Source of the DNA: Salvia splendens
Lineage: Eukaryota; Streptophyta; Magnoliopsida; Lamiales; Lamiaceae
Length of the DNA stretch: 64,000 bases
NCBI RefSeq assembly: GCF_004379255.2
Contig: NC_056043.1
Span: 744,001 to 808,000, forward strand
Direction: 5' to 3'
The notes beneath the pieces were generated by a model. The model searched no databases. It saw only the letters and a list, made by a program, of their open reading frames with translations, and had not been told where the DNA came from. The position numbers and the translations under genes are program-made. Of this stretch, positions 45,628 to 58,629 are shown in pieces. The stretch's first letter is position 1. The number at the start of each line of letters is the position of its first letter.

Positions 45628-47752
45628 GTTTTTGGTTTTGATCGAATACAACTAGGGAGAGAATCGATGTTTGCTATATATAAACACAATCTCACAATTT
45701 TCTTTTTTTTTAATTGGCAAATAAACATAAATTTAAAGGTTGCGAGGGATCACCAACTTAACATTCCCATAATTTTCTTTTTTTTTATTTAATTGGCAAA
45801 TAAAACAAAATTTCTAAAAGTAACTACTCCCTCCGTCCTAAGGAAAATGATCTCTTCCTTGGGTGGCATGAGATTTTGTATGTGTGTTAAGTATAGAGAG
45901 TAAAGTAAGAGAGATGAAATAGAGTAGAAAAAAAGGTGTTTCCGTTTTTAGTAATGGATCATCTTAGTTGGGACAGATCGAAAAGGAAAGTGAGTCATCT
46001 TCAATAGGACGGAGGGAGTATATTATAATGATTTGAACATTCTTAAGTGCAAGTATGCATGCATGTGCTTATTTTCAACATTCTAAAATCTAGAGACAAT
46101 AATGTTTCTATTTTTCGAATTTTGTCATTTAGAGTGGGACATCAAAAAAAAAAACAATGGTTCACTTAGAGTAGAACAAAGGGAGTAAATATATCTCAGT
46201 GTTGATTGAGAATTATTTCACCTCATCTTTCTTATTTTATTTCTATTTTGTTTTACTCTCTTCACAATAACCTTGTAAAAATTTATTAAAAGTTAAAGTG
46301 GAAAAAGTAAAATAAGAGAGAAATAAAGTAAGAAAGTTTAGTAGAGAGTAAAATATGAGAAAAAATAAAGTAAGAAAGCTGAAAAGAGAGTAAAATAGAA
46401 GAGAAAATAAAACTTTAAAAAAAGAAAATAACTTAAATTGTTTAAAAGAAACTCAAAAGGGATACGACTTATATAGCTTATATCAGCAAATGTCACTTAC
46501 ATTTGCTTCTTGAAAATTTTAGTGGTTACAAGTTAATGTATATAGACTTTATTTCTAATTATGTTGTGCAACTATAATGTAAAGACAATCATTTTCTCTA
46601 AGATAAAAAATATCTCAACTTTTTAAATTTAATTTAACTCTTCCGATTTTTTTACAAAATATTGTACTAAATCAAAAGTAATTTTAAAATGATACAAACG
46701 ATAGTGTAACTAGTGCGGAGTATGTTGATATTCAATGAATGTTGTCTGATTTAGATCTCCAATTCATTTTTGCACACAATATACCAATCTATTTATATAA
46801 TCAAACCGCTATGAGAATGTCAGTTGTATAACATATGTCAGTTTATTTTGACCTTTATCTATATACTTATCTGTCTTATTATAATTGAGGCTTTTTTTTG
46901 GCACGAGCTTTATGAAAATTATATTAAAAAAAGTGAAGTAAAGAGAGAACCGTAAAAGAGAAAATAAATTAAAAACATAAAGAAAGAATGAAATAGATGA
47001 GAGGATAAGTTTAAGAAATTAATAATGTTATTTTTTGCTTAAATGAAAAATGATCATTTTAGGTGGAACGGGGAGGAAGTAACTATTATTAAAAAAAATT
47101 GACCCATAAACACAGACATTTTAACTAGTGAATGTATCATTATAACACAGAAGAGCATATTATTATGCATGTAATATATCAATATTATGTATATACACAT
47201 ATCATATACATATGAAATGAAAATAATAAAGATCACTCTGATTGTGGAAACGTGGAGTAATTTTAGAATATGCCACAACTATCTTAGTTTTAATGGAATA
47301 AATATTCTTTTCTATTTAAATTAATTATAAAATATTACAATATTTGAAGCTTTGATGAAATTAGATCAATAAATCAAATAAATATTAATAATTTTAATTG
47401 TGATTTGAGTTGTGCTTGAACACAATCTATATGTAGATATGCAAGGACAAGTATTGACACCTGAGATTTTTGAATTTTCCTTTTCATTTATTCTCGGCTA
47501 AAATTTTCAACACTTGTTTATTTTCCCTCGCTACAAAGAAATCAACCTACTTATTTAGCCGACCTATTTTACTTTTATTCTACTGCACTTCAACATTTTC
47601 CTAATTAGTGTCATAATAATATTAGGCTAGTTTGAAATTTGAATTGATGTGTGGAAATTTGGGACTTCACAGTTTAGCCAAATTTGAACGTTATGCATGG
47701 TTGTTGTGCACAAGCACATCCAGGATTCAAGAATGGTCAACACAAGTATTAA

Positions 47753-49667
47753 GAGCATCCGTAATGGCGGACTTCGCCGTGGAATTCCCACGGATGTGCC
47801 GGAATTCCGTGGCGGACGTCCGCCATTAGGCACGAATGGCACGGATACGGAATTGAGTTGAGGATGTCGCAGGTCCGCGGCCTTCCGCGGAATTCCGCAG
47901 GGACGTCCGCCATTGCGTCGACTCCCGCGGAATTCCGCTCGAAATTCCGATTTTTTTTTATTTTTTTTGTAATGTTTATATATACTGCTCGTTGAATTTC
48001 ACTTCATTCGCACCACTTGTTTTAACAAGTTTCTCTCTCTCTAAATTTCTTTTATATAATAGTAATGGCTGGTAATGGTAGTGGTAGTGGTAGTGGCCAT
48101 CACGAAGACCCTATGGCTCGGATTTGGGCACATGTGCGGGAAGCCGCTGCGAGAGAGGAACAAGCGGCCTTGGCGCCGGCGGTGCCTCGACCCATCCATC
48201 GTTGCACTATAGTATCCTGCGACCATCTCGCGGCCCACCGTCGGTTGTACGATGACTACTTTGCGCCAGAGCCACGGTTTGGGGAGAACCTATTTCGGCG
48301 ACGGTTTATGCGTATCGTTGGCGCTTTGGAGCATCGATACGGGTATTTCAGGGTGCGGGAGAATGCAGCGGGTAAACCCGGCCACACGCCGATCCAGAAG
48401 TGCACTGCCGTAATCAGGCAGTTGGCGTACGGAGGTGCGGACCTCCACATCGGCGAGTCGACAGCCCGCGAGTGCCTGAAGTATTTTTGTCAAGGCGTGA
48501 GAGAGTTATTAGGGGATAGGTATCTTCGGAAGCCTACCCCCGAAGATTGTCAGGCTCTGCTGGATATGTACGGGTCTCAACACGGCTTCCCGGGGATGCT
48601 GGGCAACATAGATTGTATGCACTAGGAATGGAAGAATTATCCCGCTGCCTGGAAAGGGATGTACACTACCGGTTTCAAGGCCAAGAATCCTACGATGATC
48701 CTTCAAGCGGTAGCTGACTACCGGTTGTGGATTTGGCACGCCTATTTTGGAGTAGCCGGGGCGAACAACGACATCAACGTCCTCCAGTCGTCGCCCCTTT
48801 TCAACGACCAATGCATGGGCGTTGGTCCGGCCGTCAACTTCGTCGCCAACGGCAACCAACACAACATGGGCTATTATTTGGCGGATGGGATATACCCGAT
48901 GTGGCCCGTCTTTGTGAAGACAATCAGATGCCCAACGGATGAGAAGAAGGTATACTTTGTGCAACGTTAGGAGGCAGCGCGCAAGGATGTGGAGCGGGCA
49001 TTTGGTGTGCTCCAAGCTCGATGGGCGGCAGTGAAGGGTCCGTCACGGCTGTGGTACGTTGACAGCATCGCCGACATCATGTACGCATGTATTATCATGC
49101 ACAACATGATCGTCGAAGATGAAGGCCCAGCACTGACCGATTAGGCCAACGATGATGCTGACGCTGCGTGTCCAAGCCAAGGCGTGGCCACGAGCAATGT
49201 AAGCATGAGGATACCCCATGACAACGTCGATCGAGTCCGTGCATTTGCCGACATGCGCCAAAACAAGCTCACGTTCGACTCCAGAACGATATTATCGAAG
49301 AAGTGTGGCGGGTAGGGGTCGTCGTTAATGTAGTTTTTAATTATTGAAATGTATTTTTTTTAATTTGGTGTTATGTACTTTTCTTTTTTTAATGGAATTT
49401 TTCCCCATTTGTGTCGAAATTTTAATTCCGTAATTTGTTTACTTCCGGAAATTGGTTAATTTTTGAATTTGTGAATTTTTTTAATGTGGTAATTCCGTCA
49501 GGAATTCCGCAGGGGAATTCCGCCACTGTGCAGTGGGAAGTCCGTATGACGTGGCAGAGCAGTGGGAAGTCCTTATGACGTGGCAGAGTAGTGGGAAGTC
49601 CTTCTGACGTGGCAGTGGGAATTCCGTAGGGAATTCCGCCGGGACATCCGCACCACTGCGGATGCCC
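47753..49667 (+). mobile_element. PIF/Harbinger transposon, copy in unit 2
   Basis: Same element as 28900-30814 with the same TAA flanks. Transposase frame 48065-49315 with the same three TAG stops (48623, 48968 and 49142). Single-base homopolymer differences from unit 1 lie only in the noncoding ends. Confidence 0.93.
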
Positions 49668-49825
49668 TAAGCGGAGTATATGATAAATCAACTTCAGTTC
49701 TCATGTTTTCAAAATTAACAAACTAATACTACTAGTCAAACACTTATAGCACGAGGTATTCTTCAGTAGACTAAAAGTCATAGATAATACTCCCTTCGTC
49801 CGCGAATAAGAGTTCCGGGTACTTC

Positions 49826-51418
49826 ATGAATACCAAATCAACGAAAATGCTGCCACCCGGCCTGAAAAAAATTCTTATAATCGGAAACCTTCATCAGATG
49901 AGCAACCCCCCTTCCGCTGCTTCAGAGATCTATCCAACCAACACGGCCCTTGATGTACCTCAAGCTCGGGGAGTGCAACGCCGTCATCGTCTCGTCCCCA
50001 GAGATGGCGAGAACAGTACTTAAAGATCTCGACCCAAGCTTCGCTGACCGCGTGCAGAACGTGGCCAACAGGATCATGTGGTACGACGGCAGAGACATCG
50101 CCTCCAGCCCCTACGGAGACTACTGGCGCCAGATGATAAAGCTCTGCATCAACGACCTTCTTAGCCCGAAAATGGTGCGCTTGTTCCAATCCATCCGCGA
50201 AGAGGAGTCCGGTCGATTAGTCAATTCGTTGCGCGAATCTTGTGGAGGCACTGTCAATTTATCGGAGAAGTTGTTTTCGTATTCGAGCTCCATTACTTGC
50301 CGCGCTGCCTTCGGTAGCGTGAGCGTGGACAGTGAGGCGTTGATTAAGATGATGGTGGATTCGATGAAGATGGTCGGAGGCTTTGAGATGGCGGATATGT
50401 TCCCGTCGTCTAGAATCATCTGCGCGTTGAGCTGGAGGAAGGTGCGGCTCATGAAGGCGATGCGGCACAAGCTCCATCGGATTCTTGATGATATTATCGA
50501 TCACCACAGAAGGAACCGAGCGGAATCCGGTGGCCGGAGATTCAAGGATGAGGATTTGGTTGATGTGTTCCTTAAGGCTAAGGAAGAAGAGGAGCTCAAG
50601 TTTCCAATTGATAACCACAACATAAAGGTTGTGTTGTTTGTAAGTACTAAAATTACATTTAACTTTAATCACATTTCACTAATTTTCAACCTATTTCTTA
50701 AAATAGATATCGAGTCAAAGTGAGACATTTAATTCTGGACAGAGAGAGTATATCTCTTTACTCTTTATTAGAGGTATTCTATTTCAATTTACGAAAATTG
50801 GATTTTAATACTAACATTAATGCAGGATGCGTTCACTTCTGGAACTGATACTTCCGCGGCAGCTATTGACTGGACCATGGTAGAGCTGATGAGGCACCCT
50901 CGACTGATGGCCAAGGTACAAGCTGAAATAAGACAAGCACTAAAAGAGAACAATGAACAAGAAAAGGATCTAAAATATCTAAAACTCGTGATCAAAGAGA
51001 CTCTGAGGCTGCACCCTCCGGCTCCAATGCTGCCTAAAGCTTGCAACAAGGAACACGTGATCAACGGATACACCATACAGGCTGGATCTATGGTGATGGT
51101 CAATATTTGGGCCAAGCAAAGGGACCCGAGATATTGGAAAGATTCGGAGATGTTTAATCCCGAGAGGTTCGAGAGTGAAGATCTGAATTTCGTAGGCAGT
51201 GATTTTAAATACTTGCCATTTGGATTCGGTAGGAGTATGTGCCCCGGGTTGACGTTCGGTTTGGCTTCTGCTGAGTCGGCTCTTGTCCAACTACTCTAAA
51301 ACTCCGATTGGAAACTTCCGGAGAGTGTTAGGGCCCAAGATTTGACATGATAGAAAATGTGAGAATAACAGCTACAAGACAACAAAATTTGTCTGTGGTC
51401 GTCACTCCATACAAGTAG
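49826..51418 (+). pseudogene. CYP71-type P450 pseudogene, copy D' (duplicate of D)
   Basis: Same truncation, frameshifts and premature TAA (51297-51299) as copy D. Two coding differences from D are visible: Thr to Ile after RQM (50137) and Asn to Lys in NEQE-DLKY (50966). Because D was already dead before duplication, these are neutral changes or errors. Confidence 0.9.
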
Positions 51419-51895
51419 GAAAGTAAAGAGCTGTAATAGTTCTTATTTTATGCAGAGTTGAAAAACTCATTCGAGGGTTTTTCTTTTCGGTTCTTTTCCC
51501 TTGACGCCTTTACTTGAACCGATATGGTTAGGTAATTTCCTTTGTAAGTGTTAGATGATTGATTGCATGGAATGCATGAAGCTTAATCAAGCTCATTAAT
51601 CGACTGTTGGAGGAGGTTAAGCATGAGAGAATCTGAGCCGTCCATTGCATGATTAGTTAGTCAATGAATACTAGCCGTTGGATTAGATTCGGTTAGTTAT
51701 GAAAGGTTAGTTGAGTTGTATACATCTACAACACTTGTATCTTCTTAATTCTGTAATTCACATTCATTGAATAAGATTTCCTTTCCCAAAAATCTGAGCT
51801 CTCAAGTTTCATCATCTTTCAATTCTCAATCGTTGATAACAACATTTACAATTGGCGCCGTCTGCCGGAAGCGAATCAAGATTCTGAGTTTGTGA

Positions 51896-53819
51896 TTGAA
51901 GCAGAGGTACGGATCAAAAGTCTCGAAGATGGCAGTTCGACTTGAAGCCGAGAAATTTACCGGTACAAATGATTTCGCGATATGGAGGATGAAAATGCGA
52001 GCAATGTTTACACAACAAGGACTTGCATCGGCTTTGGAGACGAAGGAGAAAGATCCAAAGGAAAAGGGGGTTCTAGATGAGAAGCTCTTGCTGAAGCAGG
52101 CCGAGATCGAGGCCAAGGCTCACTGCACGATCGTATTGTGCCTCGCCGATAAAGTCTTACGGGAGGTGGCAAAGGAGACGACTACTGCAGGCATTCTCAC
52201 CAGGTTAGAGGACCTTTATCTAACGAAATCTTTGGCCAACAGGTTATATATGAAGCGTAGGCTATATTCATATAGATTTCTTGAGAATAAGGGTGTGTTG
52301 GAACAATTGGAAGAGTTTAACAAGTCCATAGACGATCTGGAAAATATTGATGTTGCCATAGGAGATGAAGATAAGGCGATCCTGTTGTTAAATGCTCTTC
52401 CTAGGTCATTTGATCAATTGCGAGATGCTATATTGTATGGGAAAGATAAGGCGATTACATTTGTGGAGGTTCAAACCGCTGTGAGAGCTAAGGAACTTCA
52501 CAAAGAGGGTAGAAGCAGTGAAGCTGGTTCATCTATTGCAGAAAGTCTAAACGTCAAGAAGCTTAAGTTCAAGAAACCCTTTAAGAAGGATCATGATGGT
52601 TCGAAATCTGTCCAGAATGGCCAGAAGGAAAGCAGGTCTTGTCATTGGTGCAAGAAACCTGGACATCTCAAGAAAGATTGCTTTGCTTGGAAAAGGAAGC
52701 AAGCACAAACCGGTGAGAAAATAGTTAATGCGACTGATGGTGAAAATGAGATGAATGAAGATCAGATTCTCAATGTAATGGAGAGTGGGGTCGGTGGATC
52801 TTGGATTATGGATTCAGGCTGTAGTTTCCACATGAGCTCAAATTTGTTGTGGTTTCAAGATCTGGGTGAATGTACTGGATCAGTCATTTTAGGCAACAAC
52901 CATGTCTGCCAAGTAAGAGGAATTGACTATGTGAAGCTGAAAATGAAAAATAGATGTGTGATAACTCTTACTGATGTGCGGTATATTCCTCAAGTAAAGA
53001 GGAATCTGATATCCCTTGGACTTCTTGAAAAAAAGGGGTGTGTGTTTGCCTCTTCTGGTGGAAGGATGGTAGTCAGTAGAGGAGGAAAGACAATGATGGA
53101 GGCTGATAGAAGAGGAAGTTTGTATTACCTGTTGGCAGAAGTGCAGATCTCCACTGAATCAAATAAACTCTGTTGTCACAGATAAAAGATTGTGGCATAT
53201 GAGACTTGGACACCCTGCTCAAGGGAGTTTAAGGGAGCTGGTGAAGAAGGGAGCAGTGCAAACTCAGATTGATAAGCAACAACTCAAGTGTGAAGAGTGT
53301 GTGCTTGGAAAATCAATGAAACAATCATTTCCAAAGGGAAGGCATTTGTCTACTCAGCCATTAGATTATGCCCATAGTGACCTTTAGGGGCCTGCTCAAG
53401 TGAACTCCATAGGAGGTGGCAGATACTACATGACTATTATTGATGATTTCTCAAGAAAAATATGGATCTATATACTCAAAGAGAAGTCATAGGCTTTCAA
53501 GAAATTCTCTATTTGGTGTTCTGAAGTTGAGCTTGAAAAGGGCTTGGTGTTCAAGTGTCTCAGAACTGATAACAGTCTAGAGTTTTTGTCTAAGGAGTTT
53601 GGTGACTACTGCAAGAATAAGGGGATCAAACGCCACAGAACTGTCCCTATGAACCCACAACAAAATGGTGTGGCAGAACGAGCAAATAGAACTATTGTTG
53701 AAAGAGTAAGATGCATGTTGCTTTCTGCTGGTCTGGAGAGAAAGTTTTGGGCTGAGGCTGTCTCCACAGCTGTTAAACTACTGAATATGTGTCCATCATC
53801 AAGTATTGAAGGTGACATC
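51896..53819 (+). pseudogene. Copia-1 gag, protease and integrase (unit 2)
   Basis: Gag-protease 51896-53185 is as in unit 1. Pre-integrase (WHMRLGHP) and integrase continue past the duplication end into single-copy sequence: RTDNSLEF, then NPQQNGVAERANRTIVERVR with the catalytic Glu, AEAVSTAVKLLN, and SSSIEGD, after which the Gypsy LTR begins. In-frame TAGs follow HSDL and KEKS as in unit 1. Confidence 0.88.
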
Positions 53820-55310
53820 TGATAAGTCGCATTCTAGGCCTCGGTTACTGGTCAGTATGATGTGCATAATTGAAATATATCTGCAAAAATAGTTGCTGAA
53901 GTGTGCAGGAAGGCGTTCTAGCCAGTATGGCAATGATCGGAGAACTTAAGTGAAAAGGGGCGTCAGGATGTCGTCATCCTGACCAGTATGCATGCCAAAA
54001 GGCTCGAGATGGAGAAGAAGGATAGCTGAGAAGATCAGCCGCAAGCAAGGGGGCAAAAGAGTCATTTCACGTCTGAAGTCTACCCTAAAAATCAAGGGAG
54101 GCCTCCCTATAAAAGGAAGCCACTTGAAGAGAGAATAAATCATCAAGTAGTTAGAAAACTCCTAAGCTTAGTTAGCAATCTCTCTTCGGTCGATCACTCC
54201 TTCAGCATTATCCTTCGAGTTTCTCATTCCTCGCCACAGCCATGGTCACTTGAGTTCCGGTAATTCCCGGAGTTCCAGAGTTCTCGTCCCAGCCAGCGTG
54301 TTCCACCGTGTTACTTTTCTATCGCCCGGAGTGGCAAAACACTTTTTACTTGCTTTCTTAGTTTTCGCACTGAGTTTTCTTTCGTTGGATCTGCTGTGTT
54401 CACAAGCATTTTTGTACTTTTAAGTTTTAGTTGTGATCCAAACGTTTTCTAAATGCTATGAAGTTGTTTTCGTTTCGTTGCTCTTTTCTTTCCGCCTAGA
54501 TAGCTTCGATCTAGCTGTTATGGTAATCTCCAGCATTGAATCGCATGTTTAAATTTACGTAGTTAATCCTTCTGTGTTTGCAAGCCTAGTTTGTCTTTAG
54601 ATTTTAGATCTGAATTTGGTTAAGTGTGAAAAGCCCCTGTTCACGTGGTTTCTGCACCCTTGAATGTTGACCAGTGAGCGTAACTGCAGTTTCAGTGTTC
54701 GATCCTTTTGTTTAAGGTTTTAAATGCAGATCTGTTTCTTGAGTTGTTATTCTGTGTTTAATGGTGCTGAATCTGGGTTGTTTATCTTATTTTAGTTTAT
54801 GTTGGTTGAAGAAGATGATGTCCACATCCAATGTTGGGGACCACTTTGCTTTTTAGATGCTTTTTGCTTTTGTCCTTATTTTTCTGCATGTACCCTACAG
54901 ATCTGTCAGATCTGTCGCCTAACCGCCACTCACCCTCTGTTAATCTGTTAAACCTTTTATAGTAAACTCGTACCTTCTGCATATTACCCAGACATCATGT
55001 CCCACATATTCACGTACACAGCCAATGTCCAACTCCTTTCCCACCTCCTAGTCAGTAGAGTACCACCTTAAATTCCAGCGTAGATAAAGTCTCAACCCAA
55101 AGCGTGGTAGCTAACCAACCACACCCAGAATATCACCGCAATAACCTTAACGCACCATCCCTGTGGGATTCGACCCTTGCCATCACTATACTGATCAGTA
55201 GAAGTGGGTTGAGGATTCTTTGAAACCAGGTTCTAGGTTAGCGGGGGCTCTTATCCTGATCAGTAGGATACATCCTTGCTTGAACGACACCTGCGAACTT
55301 GCACCTTTCA
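53820..55310 (+). mobile_element. 5' LTR of Gypsy-3 (about 1.49 kb) inside Copia-1
   Basis: It starts TGATAAGTCGC right after the Copia integrase codons and ends TTTCA, two bases before primer site TGGCGCCGTTGCCGGGGG (55313-55330). A TATA box (CTATAAAAGG) lies at about 54108-54117. The long U5-like region is noncoding. The matching 3' LTR is absent. Confidence 0.8.
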
Positions 55311-55415
55311 AATGGCGCCGTTGCCGGGGGTGGATGGCGTTATTTACTGTTGTCGTGAGTGATACTTTGGTGTATATATTGTGCATAACTTTTCTTTTTC
55401 TTTTCTTTTCTGTTT

Positions 55416-56294
55416 ATGAGAAGCAGTTCGGCTCCTGACCAGTGGAGACCGAAGATACTCCAGCGAGGAACCATATTCGTAACTACTCGTTCTGGCCTAT
55501 CGACAGCTCTGTCCGACCTAGGCACGAGTAGCGACGAGGAGCAGTACACCATAGAAGGACCCATACCAGAAGAAATACCACTGTTGGAGGGCAATCCGAG
55601 AAAGATGGCTGCCAACGTGGATGAAGTTCCAGAGATCAGTACGCTGAATGCATATACCGAAGGAGAACCACCGCAAGCTATCGTGGTCACCCCTGGTCAG
55701 ACTGCGTGCGATGTGAAGCCTCACGTTATCGCGATTCTACCTACATACAGCGGGAAAAGCTATGAAGGCCCTTACGAGTTCCTTCATGAGTTTTGTAAGA
55801 TTTGTAGGGCGCAGAGGAGACCAGCAGGGGCGACCGAGGACGACTACAGATTGAAGGCGTTGCCATTCGTTCTGAAAGGAGAAGCTAACACCTGGTTCAT
55901 GAGACTACCCCCAGATTCCATCGAGAGTTGGGCGGATTTCATGTCGACATTCTTAGGGGAATTTTTTCCGTCCTCGAAAACAAGCGCGTTAAAAAGAGAG
56001 ATCACTAGTGTGAAGCAAGGATGTGATGAACCATTGAGTGATTATTGGGCAAGGTATATGAGCCTCCTGGATGCGTGTCCTAATCATCGCATGGCAGGAA
56101 TAGAAATACATCATACCTTTTATGAAGGGATGAACAAGGCAACTAAGGACCTGGCGAACTCCTCATCTGGGGGAAGTTTCACGCAGCTGAGGGTCAGTGA
56201 AGCAAAGAAGGTTCTGGGAAAACTCTTGAGTGCGAAGAAGGAGTACGACAATTCCAGAGATGGATACAACCGGAGACGGAAGACGCCAAAGTAG
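55416..56294 (+). pseudogene. Gypsy-3 gag (Athila/Tat-like) fragment
   Basis: 292 codons from MRSSSAPDQWRPK. An acidic N-terminus is followed by the gag core: RLKALPFVLKGEANTWF, WADFMSTFLGEFFPS, LSDYWARYMSLLDACPNH and ITSVKQGC. It stops at 56292-56294, and another frame continues with an acidic stretch until about 56714, where Copia sequence resumes. No protease or later domains of Gypsy-3 survive. The element entered Copia-1 and was then truncated by a deletion. Confidence 0.8.
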
Positions 56295-56714
56295 AGAGTA
56301 GTCCCACTACCCAGAAGAATCCACCAACCGAGGCGGAGGAGAAAGCCCGATACCAAGAGGAGAGGAAACGGAAGGGCAAGGCCGTTATGAGGAAATAGCC
56401 TAGTACCAAGAAACCGCGTATCGTGAACGCCGCAATCGTCATTACTGAAGCAACTCAAAGAACTCCACCAAGCCGGCGGGAGTTAAGTGACGACGAGTAT
56501 ACAGCCAGCACTGAATCATCTTCCGACAGCAATATCTCTCTGGCCGATGAGGAGTACACGGAACAGCAGCTCTTGGATGATCATAGAGAGTTAGTCCACC
56601 CACCGGTAGAGAGATTAAGATACCGGAGGTGGACGGTTGACCTCACTGACGACGTAGTAGAAGAGATGAAGATGTTCGACTCCAAGAGGCTCCAGGACGC
56701 CTACCGCACAAAGA

Positions 56715-57629
56715 ATGACAAAAGCAAACAAGAAATACAACTGGTGAAAGATGACTTGACTGCAGCTTTTGATATGAAGGACTTGGGTCCGGCTAAGAGG
56801 ATCTTGGGTATGAACATAGTCAGGGACAGAAAGAGGAAACTAATATGGCTGAATCAACATGATTATGTACCAAAGGAAGTTCAAAATGGACAATATCAAG
56901 GAAGCTGCAACTCCATTGACTCAACAATTCAAGCTGTCAGTGCAGCAAGTACCAAAGTCAGTGGCTGAGGCAAATGAAATGCAAAAGATCCCATTTGCTA
57001 ATATAGTTGGTAGCATCATGTATGCTATGATCTCAACGAGACCAGATGTGGCTCATTCTATAAGTGTGATCAGTAGATACATGGCCAACCATGGAAGAGA
57101 GCACTGGAGGGCACTTAAATGGCTAATGAGGTATCTAAAAGGGGTTGAGGATGTTGGTATATTGTTCAGGGGTAATAATGAGTGCAAGGGTGATGCAATA
57201 GTTGGTTATTGTGATTCTGATTCTGCGGGGAACGTTGACAACAGAAGATCACAAACCGGATACTTGTTCACCATGTTTGGAACAACTATAAGCTGGAAAT
57301 CGAGCCTTCAAAGTGTAGTTGCATTATCAACCACAGAGGCTGAGTTTATGGCTTTGACAGCAGTCGTGAAAGAAAGCTATTGGTTAAAGGGGATAGCTAC
57401 TGATTTTGGTTTTGAGCAACAAGCTATTTCGATTGGTTGTGACAACAATAGCGCATTGTGTTTGGCAAAGCACAAGGTGTATCATGAGAGGAGTAAGCAT
57501 ATCGACGTACGTTTATACTTCATCAAAGAAGGCATAGAGAAGGGTGAAGTAAAGGTGTTTAAGGTGCACACCGATGACAATCCGGCTGATATGTTGACGA
57601 AGCCGCTGAACAGAGACAAGTTTGAATAG
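56715..57629 (+). pseudogene. Copia-1 3' RT and RNase H remnant
   Basis: Resumes just after the RT active-site region with LVKDDLTAAFDMKDLGPAKR and ILGMNIVRDR. A frameshift at about 56875 separates it from KFKMDNIKEAATPL onward. RNase H is well kept: STRPDVAHSISVISRYM, GYCDSDSAGNVDNRRSQTG, STTEAEFMAL, SKHIDVRLYFIKE and NPADMLTKPL. It ends at 57627-57629, about 60 bp before the 3' LTR. The upstream RT with the YVDD site is deleted. Confidence 0.88.
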
Positions 57630-58084
57630 TGCAAGCTCTTGGTGAGCGTATGCAAGCTGAAGAAAGATTGAGCATTCAATCAAGGTGGAGACTGTTAGAT
57701 GATTGATTGCATGGAATGCATGGAGCTTAATCAAGCTCATTAATCGACTGTTGGAGGAGGTTAAGCATGAGAGAATTTGAGCCGTCCGTTGCATGATTAG
57801 TTAGTCAATGAATACTAGCCGTTGGATTAGATTCGGTTAGTTATGAAAGGTTAGTTGAGTTGTATACATATACAACACTTGTGTCTTCTTAATTCTGTAA
57901 TTCGCATTCATTGAATAAGATTTCCTTTCCCAAAAATCTGAGCTCTCAAGTTTCATCATCTTTCAATTCTCAATCGTTGAAAACAACATTTACAGTAAGA
58001 GTATGGAATCATCAATAATAAGAATTACCTTTACGTCATGAACCCTAACGTGAAATTTATTTATCTCAATTACTTTAGCATCTA

Positions 58085-58312
58085 CTTCCTATACCACATA
58101 AAAATAGAGACTTTTTCTAATTTAGTTTATTCTATAAAAGTAGTCCAATTTTATTTTTGATAAATATTTCTCTCTAAAAAATTGGGTCTCGTTCTCCACT
58201 AACATTAGTTCAATCACTTTTTTCTATCTCTTTCTTATTTTACTAACTGTACATTAAAACTCAGGAAGTTGCAAAAGTATTTATTATTATGAGATGGTGG
58301 GAGTATAATATC
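58085..58312. mobile_element. Stowaway-like MITE
   Basis: Left TA-CTTCCTATACCACATAAAA and right TTATGAGATGGTGGGAG-TA are imperfect inverted ends. Noncoding. Confidence 0.55.
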
Positions 58313-58355
58313 TAAATAACCAAACACTTCTTTTATTTGATATTCTAAATTAATA

Positions 58356-58560
58356 CACTTTCCTCTCGTTCCATCTCAAGTGATTGATTTCTTTTTGGCA
58401 TGAGATTTAAGACAGTGATATTTATTAAATTAATTGGTTAAAAGAGTGAGAGAAAATAGAATAGAGAAATAAAGATAGAATAAAGTAGTTGGAGAGAAAA
58501 TTAAGTAAGAGAGAGTAAATTGATTTTTCTTTTTGCTAAATCACTTGTAGTGGAATGGAG
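58356..58560. mobile_element. Stowaway-like MITE
   Basis: Left TA-CACTTTCCTCTCGTTCCATC then TCAAGTGATT; right AAATCACTTGTAGTGGAATG then GAG-TA. Noncoding. Confidence 0.5.
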
Positions 58561-58629
58561 TACATCATTTTTACATCATTACACTCCGTCCCATTCCAAT
58601 TGAAGCATTTTATATTCGGCATAAGATTT

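Larger units (their letters stand above)
34770..53622 (+). repeat. Tandem duplication unit 2 (18,853 bp)
   Basis: Direct repeat of 15917-34769. Differences seen by eye are C/G at 20463/39317, T/A at 23218/42072, C/T at 31284/50137, T/G at 32113/50966, G/A near 32726/51579 and G/A at 34619/53472, plus four single-base homopolymer changes. Unit 2 continues into the remainder of the Copia element. Confidence 0.97.
51549..57994 (+). mobile_element. Copia-1 element with both LTRs, disrupted inside
   Basis: 5' LTR 51549-51850, 3' LTR 57693-57994, both 302 bp, TG to CA. GTAAG target duplications are at 51544-51548 and 57995-57999. A polypurine stretch AAGGTGGAGAC precedes the 3' LTR. The LTRs differ at about seven sites. 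The interior is interrupted from 53820 to about 56714 by a Gypsy fragment, and the Copia segment between integrase and the RT active site is gone. It was inserted downstream of P450 copy D. Confidence 0.92.

Noticed and set aside
56423..56968. 181-codon frame across Gypsy-3 and Copia as a gene
   Set aside because: The first part is an out-of-place Gypsy-3 gag region and the second is Copia RT; it ends at a frameshift in Copia.
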